NCBI RefSeq assembly: GCF_001559075.2
Contig: NZ_CP014015.2
Span: forward strand, 1,364,001-1,428,000
DNA length: 64,000 nt
Direction: 5' to 3'
Origin: Citrobacter amalonaticus
Lineage (GTDB): Bacteria; Pseudomonadota; Gammaproteobacteria; Enterobacterales; Enterobacteriaceae
Under the pieces are notes generated by a model. It was not told the origin of the DNA and ran no database searches. It saw nothing but the letters and a program-made list of their open reading frames with translations. Positions 1 through 8,297 of the stretch are shown here, in pieces (position 1 is the stretch's first letter; each line of letters starts with the position of its first letter). The translations under genes were made by a program, and so were the position numbers.

Positions 1-551
1 AAGAGTTTTGCGATCTCAGAGCCTTGCAGGTTCACCCCGTTGATAATCGGTTTGGTGATCATAAAGGTCACCTTCCCCTTTGCGCCGGAGGTAAACTGGT
101 TGTCAAGGATCGTGCTGGGCGGGTTGCAGTAGTTCTGATTGGCGTCGTTTGAGATGTTATCAAACGGTACGGTTTTATAATCTTGCAGATTCCCACCGAT
201 GTAGATCTCAATTTTAACGTCCATATAGTCATTGAGCTTGAGGTAACCCGCCGTCATTCCGGACTGCGTCAACGTCGCCTGCGACATGTAATACACCGGC
301 TGATCCACCACTGACTGCGTACAGTACGCTCGCCCCTGGAACATCCCCGCCAGATTAAACTCATCAGTAATGGTCGCCCCGGCCTGGTTGGAGGTAATAT
401 CATGATTGCTAATATTAATCAGATAGTCATAGGTCCCATTCACCGGTTCAATTTCACCATCCAGTGCGGACCACGCCGTGCCCGACACGCCAAGCGTGCT
501 GAGCGCCAGTAAGACCGGCCATTTGCGGCGGAACAGGCCTGACAGTTTCAT
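1..551 (-). CDS. Fimbrial tip/adhesin-like protein, cut by window edge
   Basis: Open frame read leftwards from an ATG at 551 and still open at base 1, so only the first ~183 residues are visible. The start reads MKLSGLFRRKWPVLLALSTL and continues to an AWSA cleavage site, a typical Sec signal peptide. The mature part is beta-rich with paired cysteines (AYCTQ, NYCNPP), as in fimbrial tip proteins. Its ATG overlaps the stop of the preceding fimbrial subunit (TAATG), so it is the last visible gene of the chaperone-usher operon. Being last and lacking an obvious subunit-type N-terminal donor pattern suggests an adhesin; this is inference. The receptor is unknown. Confidence 0.7.
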   Translation of the reverse strand, partial: MKLSGLFRRKWPVLLALSTLGVSGTAWSALDGEIEPVNGTYDYLINISNHDITSNQAGATITDEFNLAGMFQGRAYCTQSVVDQPVYYMSQATLTQSGMTAGYLKLNDYMDVKIEIYIGGNLQDYKTVPFDNISNDANQNYCNPPSTILDNQFTSGAKGKVTFMITKPIINGVNLQGSEIAKL

Positions 552-1174
552 TACAAATACTCCATCTTCAGGCGGACCAGACTGCTAAAGTCGCCCGCGC
601 TCACATGCAAACCGGTGGATTCCAGCGCCGCCATAAAATTCAGTTCACTGTCACCGGAATTCACCAGCCAGGGCGCATGGGTCTGACCGACATCCAGCGC
701 ATTCCCGTCCTTATCGAGCAGGCGCACGCCCGCGCCCTGAGTCGTACCGCTGGTGCGTAATAGCTGCCCGTTATTAAGATCGGATTCACCAACGAACGTC
801 AGTTGTACCGCCTGCTCCCCGGTGCTGTAGGCTCGCCAGTCATTCCCGGTGGTTCTGGAAGCCAGACTCCCTCGCGACTGCGACGCCCCTTTCAGACAGT
901 CCTTCAGATGCAATTTGAAGCGTACCGGCTCGCTGCGATCGCCCGCCTGGCGAAAATTCTGCGCGCTGATCTCGCCCATCTCGACGTCCTGAATGCGCCC
1001 TTGTGTCATCAGCACACAGGGAGAGGCAAACACGGAGCCGTGAAACCGGACAATGCCGCTATCTTCGCTGACATGTTCCTGAGCGCTATGCTGTGGCTGC
1101 GCTGGCACATCCGCCCCGCACTGAAATGCCACGCCCATCGCAAGGAGGGCCACAGTGGATAAAGGATTTTGCAT
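551..1174 (-). CDS. Fimbrial subunit (minor pilin-like)
   Basis: The start is placed at the ATG at 1174 (MQNPLSTVALL) because AGGAGG lies 9 bases upstream; a longer in-frame extension would overlap the chaperone gene and has no such site. 207 residues. It has a hydrophobic signal sequence, then the pilin pattern: a first cysteine near FASPCVLM, a second in LKDCLKG, and a C-terminal beta strand ending LKMEYL with a penultimate tyrosine, as expected for chaperone recognition. Follows the chaperone gene with a short gap and is translationally coupled to the tip-like gene. Likely a minor shaft or adaptor subunit; exact position in the fibre is not known. Confidence 0.75.
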   Translation of the reverse strand: MQNPLSTVALLAMGVAFQCGADVPAQPQHSAQEHVSEDSGIVRFHGSVFASPCVLMTQGRIQDVEMGEISAQNFRQAGDRSEPVRFKLHLKDCLKGASQSRGSLASRTTGNDWRAYSTGEQAVQLTFVGESDLNNGQLLRTSGTTQGAGVRLLDKDGNALDVGQTHAPWLVNSGDSELNFMAALESTGLHVSAGDFSSLVRLKMEYL

Positions 1175-1191
1175 TGTCTGGTTCCTCCTGA

Positions 1192-1935
1192 TTAGCCCTG
1201 CTGCGCCGGTGGAAGCGCTTTGCAGGTGTTGCCCTCGCAACGAAACTTCAGCTCCGGGTGTCCGCCATAGTCGTTCACGTACATCATGGAAAACTGGCTG
1301 ACGCTCCCGTCCGTCACCGCAAACTGCTGGCTCGATTTGGGTGCGATCATGATCCCTGGAAATTGGGTGATCTTTTGTCCGGCCCCTTTGGACAGCCCGA
1401 GGATCGTGACGTAGTAGGGCGTTGGGTTCTGTACGGTCATCTGGCTGCCGTTTTTATGGAACACCACCTGGTCCTGCCAGATTTCACTCCGGGTCTTCGG
1501 GATCACCGCCGCCGGGCGGTAAAACAGCTTGATGCGCGACTGCATGGCCAGTTGCAGCGTATTCGGTTTATCCGGCTTCGGCGGGATCTCCCGGACGTTG
1601 AGGTAGAACAGGCTTTCTCTGTCCTGCGGCAGCTTGTCGATCCCCGCGGTTTTGGTGACGCGCGCAATCCCTTTCTGTCCCCCGTTGATTCGCTGTAGCG
1701 GCGGTAACACAATCAGCGGCGAGGTAATCTTGTTACCCTTTTCATCCTCGACCCACGACTGGGCAAGGAAGGGAATATCCGGGCTGGTATTGGACAGATT
1801 GGCGCTCGATGAGGCCTCTTTCTCCGTAATAATGACGCGGGTTCTGTCCAGAGAGACCCCCGCCTGCGCGTAGCCGCCAATCATGCTCAGCGCCCACGCC
1901 GCCATCAGATATCCGCTATGTCTTTTCTTGCTCAT
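1192..1935 (-). CDS. Periplasmic fimbrial chaperone (PapD/FimC family)
   Basis: 247 residues with signal peptide (ends GGYAQA). The mature protein begins with the PapD-type G1/A1 region VSLDRTRVIITEKE, has the LFYLNVREIPP block of the family, and a C-terminal second immunoglobulin-like domain with a cysteine pair (FRCEGNTCKA). Such chaperones bind pilin subunits in the periplasm by donor-strand complementation and deliver them to the usher. An AAGG motif precedes the ATG by 7 bases. It sits after the usher gene, the reverse of the fim order of type 1 pili. Family assignment is secure; which named fimbrial system it belongs to is not. Confidence 0.9.
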   Translation of the reverse strand: MSKKRHSGYLMAAWALSMIGGYAQAGVSLDRTRVIITEKEASSSANLSNTSPDIPFLAQSWVEDEKGNKITSPLIVLPPLQRINGGQKGIARVTKTAGIDKLPQDRESLFYLNVREIPPKPDKPNTLQLAMQSRIKLFYRPAAVIPKTRSEIWQDQVVFHKNGSQMTVQNPTPYYVTILGLSKGAGQKITQFPGIMIAPKSSQQFAVTDGSVSQFSMMYVNDYGGHPELKFRCEGNTCKALPPAQQG

Positions 1936-1977
1936 TTTTGGCCTTTTATTACAGTGAGATAACTCGTTCTGTCGGGA

Positions 1978-4452
1978 TTAACGACACGGCAGAAGCGCGT
2001 TCGCTGATCCGTTGTTTGCACCTGGCGGAATCGTGACCTGACATTGCTGCTTACCGCCCCACATCACGTTCAGCGTTTCGTTCGCATTGACCCCCGCAAG
2101 CCAGGCTTGCCCGTCTTCCAGCACCATCGCGACGCTTACGCCATCGGGGTTGTAAATTTCCGCGCCGAATGGCGGAACGCTGCCATCCGCGAGGCGTAGC
2201 GTCCCCATCATCTTCATCCCCTTCGCCATACCGAAGGCCTGATAGCCAATCGCGCCTTCCGTCAGGGTCGTCGTGCTGATGGCTTTTGACGGTTCGATGT
2301 CGCTGTCCATCGCATCCACGTCCACGCGGGTGTCAAAACTGTTGTAGCTCACCACATCCGGCACCACGGCAATGCCGTAGCCGTTAGTCCGCGACTTCTT
2401 ACCGTTAAGCGGCACGCCGCCAATGCCATTGGTATCCACCATGACGCGCGCCGTGTTGATCGTTGCGCCGCTGTTATGCATCGCCGCGCCGTGGCGGGTT
2501 GCCGTGAAGCCGCCGCGCAAGGTCGTGCTCAGCGCCATGTACTGGCTCTGCTGATAGCTGGCGTTGGTATTGATTTCCGCCAGTTGCGAACGATGCTGGT
2601 AATAGCCGTCAACGCTGGCGTTACCGCTCTGGCTGGCACCGGCACGAATGCGCCACAAGTTGTTGTAATCACTGTTGTCGGTGTAGGACGCCATCGGACT
2701 GGTTTTGCCGTTGTTGGTCTGGATATCCAGACCCGCCCATTTGTTGTCGCCAATCGGCACCGACAGCGAGAAGGAGATCGAGTCGTCTTTGCGCCCTTTA
2801 TAATCAGTACGGTAAGCGGAAAGGTTGGCGGTGATGCCGTTGATCTCGCCAATCCGGAAGGCGCGTCCCACCGACATGCCGTAGCGATCCTGGCTGCGCT
2901 TATCCCAGTAGTTCTGGTGCGTCCAGGTCAGAAAGACGGTCGTCGCCTTCCCTGCTTCGCCAGCCCAGAACGTTTTATTCCCGGTGATGGTATAGAGCTC
3001 TTTTTCGCGCCCGATGTGATCGTATCCCTGATAGCGTTCATCGAGGTATTGCGACATAGAGCGGAAATCTTCCTGCGAAAAACGGTAGCCCGCGAAGGTA
3101 ATGGAGCTGTTGTATTCGTCGAAGGTTTTCGCGTAACTCAGCTTGTAAGAGGTCCCTTTCAGCCGGTTGCCGTCAGGCTCGCGGCTCCAGGATTCAGTGG
3201 CATCCACGGAAATCGCGCCAAACGCGTAGAGATCGCGTCCGATACCCAACGACGCCGCAGTGTACTCTTCACCGGAAGACTGTAAGCCGCCATACAGCGA
3301 CCAGGCGTTGCTAACCCCCCAGGAGAAATCACCGGAAAGGAACGTTGGCCCCTGCATTTTATGGTTGTAACGGGACGGCGTACCGCCTGAGATGTTGTAA
3401 CGAACGTAGCCCGGACGCGTGAGATACGGAATATTGGCGGTGTTCACCTGGAAGGTGGAGACTGAGCCGTCCTGTTCCTCAACGCGTACATCGAGGGTAC
3501 CGCGCACTGAACTGCGCAAATCCTGAATGTTGAACGGCCCGGCAGGCACCGTGGTTTCATAGATGATGCGTCCACTCTGGCTAACGGTCACTTTGGCGTT
3601 GGTACGAGCGATACCATGAATTTCAGGCGCATAGCCCTGTAACGCCGGCGGCAGCATGCGCTCATCGCTGGCCAGGTTGACCCCGGTAAAACGTACGGTA
3701 TCGAAAACCTGCGAATTCAGGTAGATCTCACCCAGCGTCAGTTTCGCCGCGATCATCGGCAAGGGGCGGTAGGCGTAGATCTGATTCCAGTCGAAATCGA
3801 ATTGATGGTTCTGGCTGTAGTAGCTGGTCTGGTATTCACCACGCAGACGCCAGCCACCGATGTTCGCACCCGCCTGGCCGTAGCCTGAAACCGCGCTGTA
3901 GTTTTCCTGACCGTTGAACTGGCGGGTGAGTTGCCCGTTGAGGCTGTAGTCGAACAGGAGGCCCGCGATCCCTTCATCCCAGCGTTCAGGCGGCGTCCAG
4001 TTGGGATCGTTATACTTCATCCACGCCTGTGGCACGGTGATTTCAAGCACGCCGGCATAGTTGCTTAATTTCGCCCCTGGCAGACTTTGCAGGGAGTAGC
4101 AATTCTCATAGAGCTGGGTGACCCTGACGCGGGCCTCATCTTTCAGCGCCAGTTTGTCCAGTAGATCGCCGCTGATGCACGGCAGCGTGCGCTTGCCTTC
4201 GGGAGCCTCGATATAACGAATTTTCTCCTGACCGACTGGCTGACCGTTAATACGGATATCCAGCAAATAATCGCCAGGGGTGACATAGTTGTCGGTCGCA
4301 AAACGCGACAGATCAATCTGCGTACGATCCGCGGCATCCAGGACATCGGTATTAAACTCAACGCTCTCCTCGGCACTGGCCATCGGCGCATAGCCGCTAT
4401 GCATTACCAGAAGAGCAATGATCGTTAGATGGGTATTTAATTTTACCGACAT
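1978..4452 (-). CDS. Outer-membrane fimbrial usher (FimD/PapC family)
   Basis: 824 residues, normal for ushers. Signal peptide, then the N-terminal periplasmic domain (VEFNTDVLDAAD, then YVTPGDYLLDIRINGQ), the 24-strand barrel region with the plug, the PAGPFNIQDL motif near residue 305-315 that is highly conserved in ushers, and C-terminal domains ending in a cysteine pair (QQCQV and LLPCR). Ushers form the secretion pore and catalyse ordered subunit polymerisation. Located between the minor subunit and chaperone genes in one operon. No frameshift seen, so the system could be functional. Confidence 0.93.
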   Translation of the reverse strand: MSVKLNTHLTIIALLVMHSGYAPMASAEESVEFNTDVLDAADRTQIDLSRFATDNYVTPGDYLLDIRINGQPVGQEKIRYIEAPEGKRTLPCISGDLLDKLALKDEARVRVTQLYENCYSLQSLPGAKLSNYAGVLEITVPQAWMKYNDPNWTPPERWDEGIAGLLFDYSLNGQLTRQFNGQENYSAVSGYGQAGANIGGWRLRGEYQTSYYSQNHQFDFDWNQIYAYRPLPMIAAKLTLGEIYLNSQVFDTVRFTGVNLASDERMLPPALQGYAPEIHGIARTNAKVTVSQSGRIIYETTVPAGPFNIQDLRSSVRGTLDVRVEEQDGSVSTFQVNTANIPYLTRPGYVRYNISGGTPSRYNHKMQGPTFLSGDFSWGVSNAWSLYGGLQSSGEEYTAASLGIGRDLYAFGAISVDATESWSREPDGNRLKGTSYKLSYAKTFDEYNSSITFAGYRFSQEDFRSMSQYLDERYQGYDHIGREKELYTITGNKTFWAGEAGKATTVFLTWTHQNYWDKRSQDRYGMSVGRAFRIGEINGITANLSAYRTDYKGRKDDSISFSLSVPIGDNKWAGLDIQTNNGKTSPMASYTDNSDYNNLWRIRAGASQSGNASVDGYYQHRSQLAEINTNASYQQSQYMALSTTLRGGFTATRHGAAMHNSGATINTARVMVDTNGIGGVPLNGKKSRTNGYGIAVVPDVVSYNSFDTRVDVDAMDSDIEPSKAISTTTLTEGAIGYQAFGMAKGMKMMGTLRLADGSVPPFGAEIYNPDGVSVAMVLEDGQAWLAGVNANETLNVMWGGKQQCQVTIPPGANNGSANALLPCR

Positions 4453-4515
4453 GATTTTCGTCCCGAATAAATCCGTTAAAAACGGCCTGCGTCCCGCTAC
4501 GTTATTGTTATGCTG

Positions 4516-5064
4516 TTAGTGGTAATCCATAAAAAACTGCGCAACGGCAGTAAACTCGCCCGCTTTTATATATTTTTGAACCGGTACCAGCGATGCGGAA
4601 AATTTTAAAACGTTATCAGTTTCGCTCAGTTCATATTCCGGAGAGGGTTGACCCAGCGTTAATATTTCACCCTGATTGTCACGTAGACGAATACCAAAGC
4701 CATCGGCGTCACCACTGACTAATAATGTGGTGGGGTCGGATGCCGCCGCATTACCCATAAAGGTGACCGAAGCATAAGGATAAAGTGAACCATCGTTGCC
4801 TCGTTTCACCACGGAACATCCCGTCAGGCGTATCAGGACTGGCCGCGTAATATTGCCTTCATCATTGCGATTAATCAGGCTGGCAGAAACATCGCCAAAC
4901 TCAACCTCTATATCCCGACTGTTCGGGTCAAGACTGCATGCCGCCTCAATCAGTTCACCGCTCATCGCTAATTTCCCCGGCGTGACGGTGGATGCTGAAA
5001 CCGAAGCCGACCCGACCAGAGCGCAAAAATAGACGGCGATGAGGAGCGTATTGTTTATTTTCAC
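4516..5064 (-). CDS. Minor fimbrial subunit
   Basis: 182 residues with a GTG start at 5064 preceded by GGGAGGGACAAA, a strong ribosome-binding site. Signal peptide MKINNTLLIAVYF... ending around SVSAS. The mature part has the pilin layout: first cysteine in EAACSLDPN, second in LTGCSVV, and a C-terminal strand ending FMDYH. Placed between the major subunit and the usher, a position often used by an initiator or minor subunit. Sequence is clearly different from the major subunit, so it is not a simple duplicate. Confidence 0.78.
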   Translation of the reverse strand: MKINNTLLIAVYFCALVGSASVSASTVTPGKLAMSGELIEAACSLDPNSRDIEVEFGDVSASLINRNDEGNITRPVLIRLTGCSVVKRGNDGSLYPYASVTFMGNAAASDPTTLLVSGDADGFGIRLRDNQGEILTLGQPSPEYELSETDNVLKFSASLVPVQKYIKAGEFTAVAQFFMDYH

Positions 5065-5100
5065 TTTGTCCCTCCCTGGTACGATGCCTGCGGTGAAGAA

Positions 5101-5123
5101 AGTGCGGGAACACGTCCCGCACT
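5101..5123 (-). terminator. Intercistronic hairpin behind the major pilin gene
   Basis: Perfect inverted repeat AGTGCGGGA (5101-5109) and TCCCGCACT (5115-5123) with a 5-base loop, in the gap between the major and minor subunit genes. No strong T-run follows on the minus strand (TTTCTTC). Hairpins at this position in fimbrial operons commonly stabilise the major-pilin mRNA or cause partial termination, giving excess major subunit. The hairpin is seen; the role is inferred. Confidence 0.65.
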
Positions 5124-5139
5124 CAACACTTCAGGTCAA

Positions 5140-5670
5140 TTACTGGTATGCAATCTCGAAGTTCACTGTGGACTGGAAGGAACCAGCAGCCACGGTTGCG
5201 CTTGCGCTTTCTGCTTTCACATAGGCCACAAACGGAATGGTGTTAGTGCCGTTAACCAACTGAACCGGTGTAGTTGCCGTGCCCCACACCACATCCTGGC
5301 TGGCGCTGTCACGCAGGCCGATACCCGCACCAGACGCAGTGCCAGAGGTGAAGGCCGCCAGAGTGGCGTCAGTTAGGTTGGTGCTGGTCGGGGTGTAAGT
5401 CACTTCTGCAGTTTGTGCTACAGTGATGTCACAGTGCTGCAGTTCGATGTTCTGGTGTACGTTTCCGGCGCGAGCACCGTTAGCCAGTGCAGAAACAGGA
5501 ATCTGACCAAAATCAACGGTCACCGGGCTTGAACCTGGCGCCAGACCACAGGCGGTATTTACCAGTTCACCCTGGAATTCAATCACACCGTTCGTTGTGT
5601 CAGCTAACACAGACATAGAACCCAGAGCGGCGCTGAACGCAACAGCCATAGCAACTTTATTCATTTTCAT
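5140..5670 (-). CDS. Major fimbrial subunit (FimA-like pilin)
   Basis: The start is set at the ATG at 5670 (MKMNKVAMAVAFSAALGSMS) with AGGA 7 bases upstream; an upstream in-frame extension is AT-rich leader and not pilin-like. 176 residues. Signal peptide ending VLA, then GVIEFQGELVNTACGLAPGS with the conserved first cysteine, second cysteine in LQHCDIT, and a C-terminal strand ending NFEIAYQ with the penultimate tyrosine. Small, Ala/Thr/Val-rich composition is as expected for the structural pilin. First gene of the operon; a hairpin follows it. Confidence 0.88.
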   Translation of the reverse strand: MKMNKVAMAVAFSAALGSMSVLADTTNGVIEFQGELVNTACGLAPGSSPVTVDFGQIPVSALANGARAGNVHQNIELQHCDITVAQTAEVTYTPTSTNLTDATLAAFTSGTASGAGIGLRDSASQDVVWGTATTPVQLVNGTNTIPFVAYVKAESASATVAAGSFQSTVNFEIAYQ

Positions 5671-6093
5671 AACAATTTCCTGTTTGTACCAATATCCTGA
5701 GAAATAAAGAGTCATCACGTCGCATTCGTTATTCCGTTCTGCTGTAATCAACTCTTGGTTTTGTTCTGGAAATGTCCTGGTAATAATTAAAACTGCAATA
5801 ATATTAATTATCACCACTCCTTCGAACTGATGAAAATGCTACCAAATCAAAATTTCCACACAAAGCACTACATTTGCTGTGGAATAGATACGCATTGTTA
5901 ACTCGCAGGGAAAGGAAAGGTGGGTTTATATCTCGCGAAACCGCGCGATTAATCCGAAATACACGATGGATTTTTAGTAAAATAAATTAGAGAAACAGCG
6001 AGGTGATTAAGATAATTCCCGATAATACCGGAAACAAAATAGTTATTCAGGAAATTATTGGAATAGTTAAGGTCAAAATAACAACAGCAGAGC
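5671..6093. other. AT-rich gap upstream of the fimbrial operon
   Basis: About 420 bases without a supportable gene. Base composition is markedly AT-rich compared with flanking genes, and the segment should hold the fimbrial promoter and leader. I saw no fimS-like pair of inverted repeats that would indicate an invertible promoter, though short repeats could be missed by eye. Short frames here have no plausible ribosome-binding site or recognisable product. Confidence 0.5.
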
Positions 6094-6309
6094 TCAGGGA
6101 TGTTCCTTCCCGTCGTTTTGACAAGCCTGAAGCACACTTAGCCAGTCGTCGGGTGGATTCCCCCCATCGAGCATTTCCCGAAAATCTTATAGGCATCGGT
6201 CTTGCGGCCGTAGGTGTGTAATGACCCTTCATCATTCACCCATGCGATGACAAAGGATTCAAAACCTATAAAGGAGGAAAAAGCCGCCTCGCAAATCCGG
6301 GCGGAAAGA
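6094..6309 (-). pseudogene. C-terminal remnant of a YhaV-family toxin, frameshifted
   Basis: Read on the minus strand, one frame gives FVIAWVNDEGSLHTYGRKTDAYKIF, the conserved C-terminal block of YhaV-type ribonuclease toxins. That frame then breaks; shifting one base gives EMLDGGNPPDDWLSVLQACQ and ends at a stop at 6094-6096, which is exactly how the family continues. Restoring one base in TTCGG (near 6179-6184) would rejoin the two. A second frame break lies upstream, where FFLLYRF is out of frame with ESFVIAW. The N-terminal half and any PrlF-type antitoxin are missing. The remnant abuts the 3' end of the NapF-like gene. It is therefore dead as a toxin. Family recognition is from memory of YhaV, not a search. 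Confidence 0.72.
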
Positions 6310-6846
6310 TTATCTCAGGCTGACGGCATCAACGCCGCATTGTACCCGGCATTCTCCGCAGCCGGTACAGCGCTCGCTGTTCAGCACAGGGATCCCCGTC
6401 GCGCCGAGGGTACAGGCCAGCTCAGGGCACGCCTCAACACACTGGTTGCACGAGCGCACCGGATTAACGCAGGCAGCGCTGAACGTCGGGCGCAGACCCG
6501 TATCAAAACGAACCTGTACGCACAGCGCGCCACTCGGGCATGCGTCAATGCACGCCCCACAACCATCGCAACTGGCATACTCTATCGCCAGTTGCGGGTA
6601 GCCGTCTTCGTGACGGGTCAGAATTCCCATCGGGCAGGCATCGATACACTGATTGCAGCGGGTACATTGCGCGATAAACTGCGCATCAGGCGCCGCTCCT
6701 GGCGGCAGTGGATGCGCGAGTTGAGGCACCGGTGCGCTCTCCGGCGCAGTGTGCTTTGCCGCGCTGACAAACACGCGAAACAGCCCACGCCGACTGACGT
6801 GCCGATGCGTCATCAGCGCCTGATAATATTTCTCTGACTTGTTCAT
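6310..6846 (-). CDS. NapF-type ferredoxin of the dms-like operon
   Basis: 178 residues from the ATG at 6846, which overlaps the previous stop (ATGA); a longer frame would run through the TorD-type gene. The N-terminus has an RRGLF motif (SRRGLFRVF) as in NapF. Cysteine clusters follow: CTRCNQCIDACP, CDGCGACIDACP, CNQCVEACP and CTGCGECRVQC, enough for several 4Fe-4S clusters. No Tat signal, so cytoplasmic. NapF assists iron-sulfur or molybdenum maturation of nitrate reductase NapA; by analogy this copy may serve the DmsA-like enzyme. Last gene of the operon. The partner is inferred from context. Confidence 0.8.
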   Translation of the reverse strand: MNKSEKYYQALMTHRHVSRRGLFRVFVSAAKHTAPESAPVPQLAHPLPPGAAPDAQFIAQCTRCNQCIDACPMGILTRHEDGYPQLAIEYASCDGCGACIDACPSGALCVQVRFDTGLRPTFSAACVNPVRSCNQCVEACPELACTLGATGIPVLNSERCTGCGECRVQCGVDAVSLR

Positions 6847-7439
6847 CCGAAGTACAGCCGTTTCACCGCAGGTTGCAATGCACGCTGTTGCTCCATCTCC
6901 TGCAGATAACACGCCGTTACAGCGGCTAAACGCGCATAGAACGGGCTCACCGCGCTGTCCTGCACTCGTTCCAGATAGTGATATCCCCACGGCAGCAGAT
7001 ACACTTCGAATAACTGATTCACCGCCGTGTCTTTACCGGCCTCCAGCAGCGCGCTACTGGCTAACAGCATCAGGCCAAACTGATCTTCGGGTTCGCTCTG
7101 GTGCGAGTCAAATGCCATTCCCTGCGACTGTAAAAACGCGCGGTATTCCGCGGTGGTATCGCCCATCAGCAGATTATCGCGTTCCAACCAGACGGAGCCC
7201 CAGGGCGGCGCGGGCATATCGCCCTGCCCCTCGAACAGCACGGAAAATTGCCACGCCAGGTCATCAGCCTCCGGCAACGGCCAGTCGGCACATAGCCTGG
7301 TCATCTGCGCCGGATCGCGCCACGGGTACAGATCGGGCAGCGTAGGTAGGCAGTCAAACAGCGCTTTCACCTCCGGTCGCCCGGGGGAGTAGTAAAACAG
7401 TGCACCAAGGATCCTCGGTAATACAGCACTGGATGGCAT
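6843..7439 (-). CDS. TorD/DmsD-family redox enzyme maturation chaperone
   Basis: 198 residues, mostly helical. Carries the family hallmark E-P-E-D-Q-F-G-L-M-L near residues 117-126 (TorD/DmsD consensus E-P-x-D-H). Such proteins bind the twin-arginine leader of molybdoenzymes and hold them until the cofactor is inserted. Located downstream of the dmsABC-like genes and overlapping the ferredoxin gene by ATGA, so it is very probably the dedicated chaperone of this operon's catalytic subunit. An 84-base gap separates it from the dmsC-like gene. Confidence 0.85.
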   Translation of the reverse strand: MPSSAVLPRILGALFYYSPGRPEVKALFDCLPTLPDLYPWRDPAQMTRLCADWPLPEADDLAWQFSVLFEGQGDMPAPPWGSVWLERDNLLMGDTTAEYRAFLQSQGMAFDSHQSEPEDQFGLMLLASSALLEAGKDTAVNQLFEVYLLPWGYHYLERVQDSAVSPFYARLAAVTACYLQEMEQQRALQPAVKRLYFG

Positions 7440-7523
7440 GTTGGATACTCCTGAAAAAGTGCCTGATGGCGGTTAATGTTCGCCCAGACGGCGGGGCCGG
7501 ACACGCGGTCCGGCCCATGAGGC

Positions 7524-8297
7524 TTACATCGGTAACGTCCACAGATTGTAGAACGCAATCCTGCCCACCAGCTCAGCCACGATGACAACCACGGCGGTCA
7601 TCGCCAGAACGGTGACGCTGGACTTCAGTCGCGCCCAGGTCACCACCCCAATAATGCCCACCGCCAGCAGCGCCGCCTGGGCGGTAAACCAACTGGTTTG
7701 CGCCGCCGTTAACGCGCCGTCCGCACTCATCAGCGTCGACATATACCCCGGACGCAGGCAGAAGCTGGCGAGGATCGCCAGCACACTGACCAGCAGGCCC
7801 AGACGCAGTCCGAACAGGCCGGCCAGAATGCCGCCGCCAATCAGCGGCGTCAGCACCATCATCACCGTCGTATACGACGTGCGCCAGGTGACTACCGTCG
7901 GCAACTGGTAGATTTGCGGGATCGCCAGTATAAAGACCACGCCCACCACCGCTGCCAGCCACACCAGCGCTTTACATAGCGCGGCCGCGCCACGGTTCAG
8001 CAGCAGACCGAGAGAACCCAACCCGCCGAGCGTGGCAAACACTGCCGACAGCACAATTTCGTTGCTCATCGGCGAATGCCCTACGCGCAGCAGCATATTC
8101 AGCGCACGCAGCGGTTGCCCGACGTGGATTATCCCCAGCAGTACCCCAACCCCGAACAGACACATGACGGAGAACAGGCCGATGGCCATCCGTCGCGCCT
8201 CGATCTGCCCCAGAGTGCCGCCAATCAGCAGCAGAATAAATGCGCCGACTGCGCTTTGGGTAAAGACGGTAAAAAAGACCAGCGGTAACTCATGCAT
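7524..8297 (-). CDS. DmsC-like membrane anchor subunit
   Basis: 257 residues with about eight hydrophobic segments and the DmsC N-terminal pattern MHELPLVFFTVFTQSAVGAF. Later motifs such as GIIHVGQPLRALNML and the SPMSNEI region match menaquinol-oxidising anchors of the DMSO reductase family. It would anchor the AB dimer on the periplasmic side of the inner membrane and take electrons from menaquinol. Its start overlaps the end of the dmsB-like gene by 8 bases. Diverged from DmsC itself, so the substrate of the complex need not be DMSO. Confidence 0.88.
   Translation of the reverse strand: MHELPLVFFTVFTQSAVGAFILLLIGGTLGQIEARRMAIGLFSVMCLFGVGVLLGIIHVGQPLRALNMLLRVGHSPMSNEIVLSAVFATLGGLGSLGLLLNRGAAALCKALVWLAAVVGVVFILAIPQIYQLPTVVTWRTSYTTVMMVLTPLIGGGILAGLFGLRLGLLVSVLAILASFCLRPGYMSTLMSADGALTAAQTSWFTAQAALLAVGIIGVVTWARLKSSVTVLAMTAVVVIVAELVGRIAFYNLWTLPM

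Noticed and set aside
5671..6093. Phase-variable invertible promoter for the fimbrial operon
   Set aside because: No pair of flanking inverted repeats and no fimB/fimE-like recombinase gene in the window.
6003..6221. 72-codon plus-strand frame near the fimbria/dms junction
   Set aside because: Antisense to the YhaV remnant, no homologue recognised and no ribosome site.
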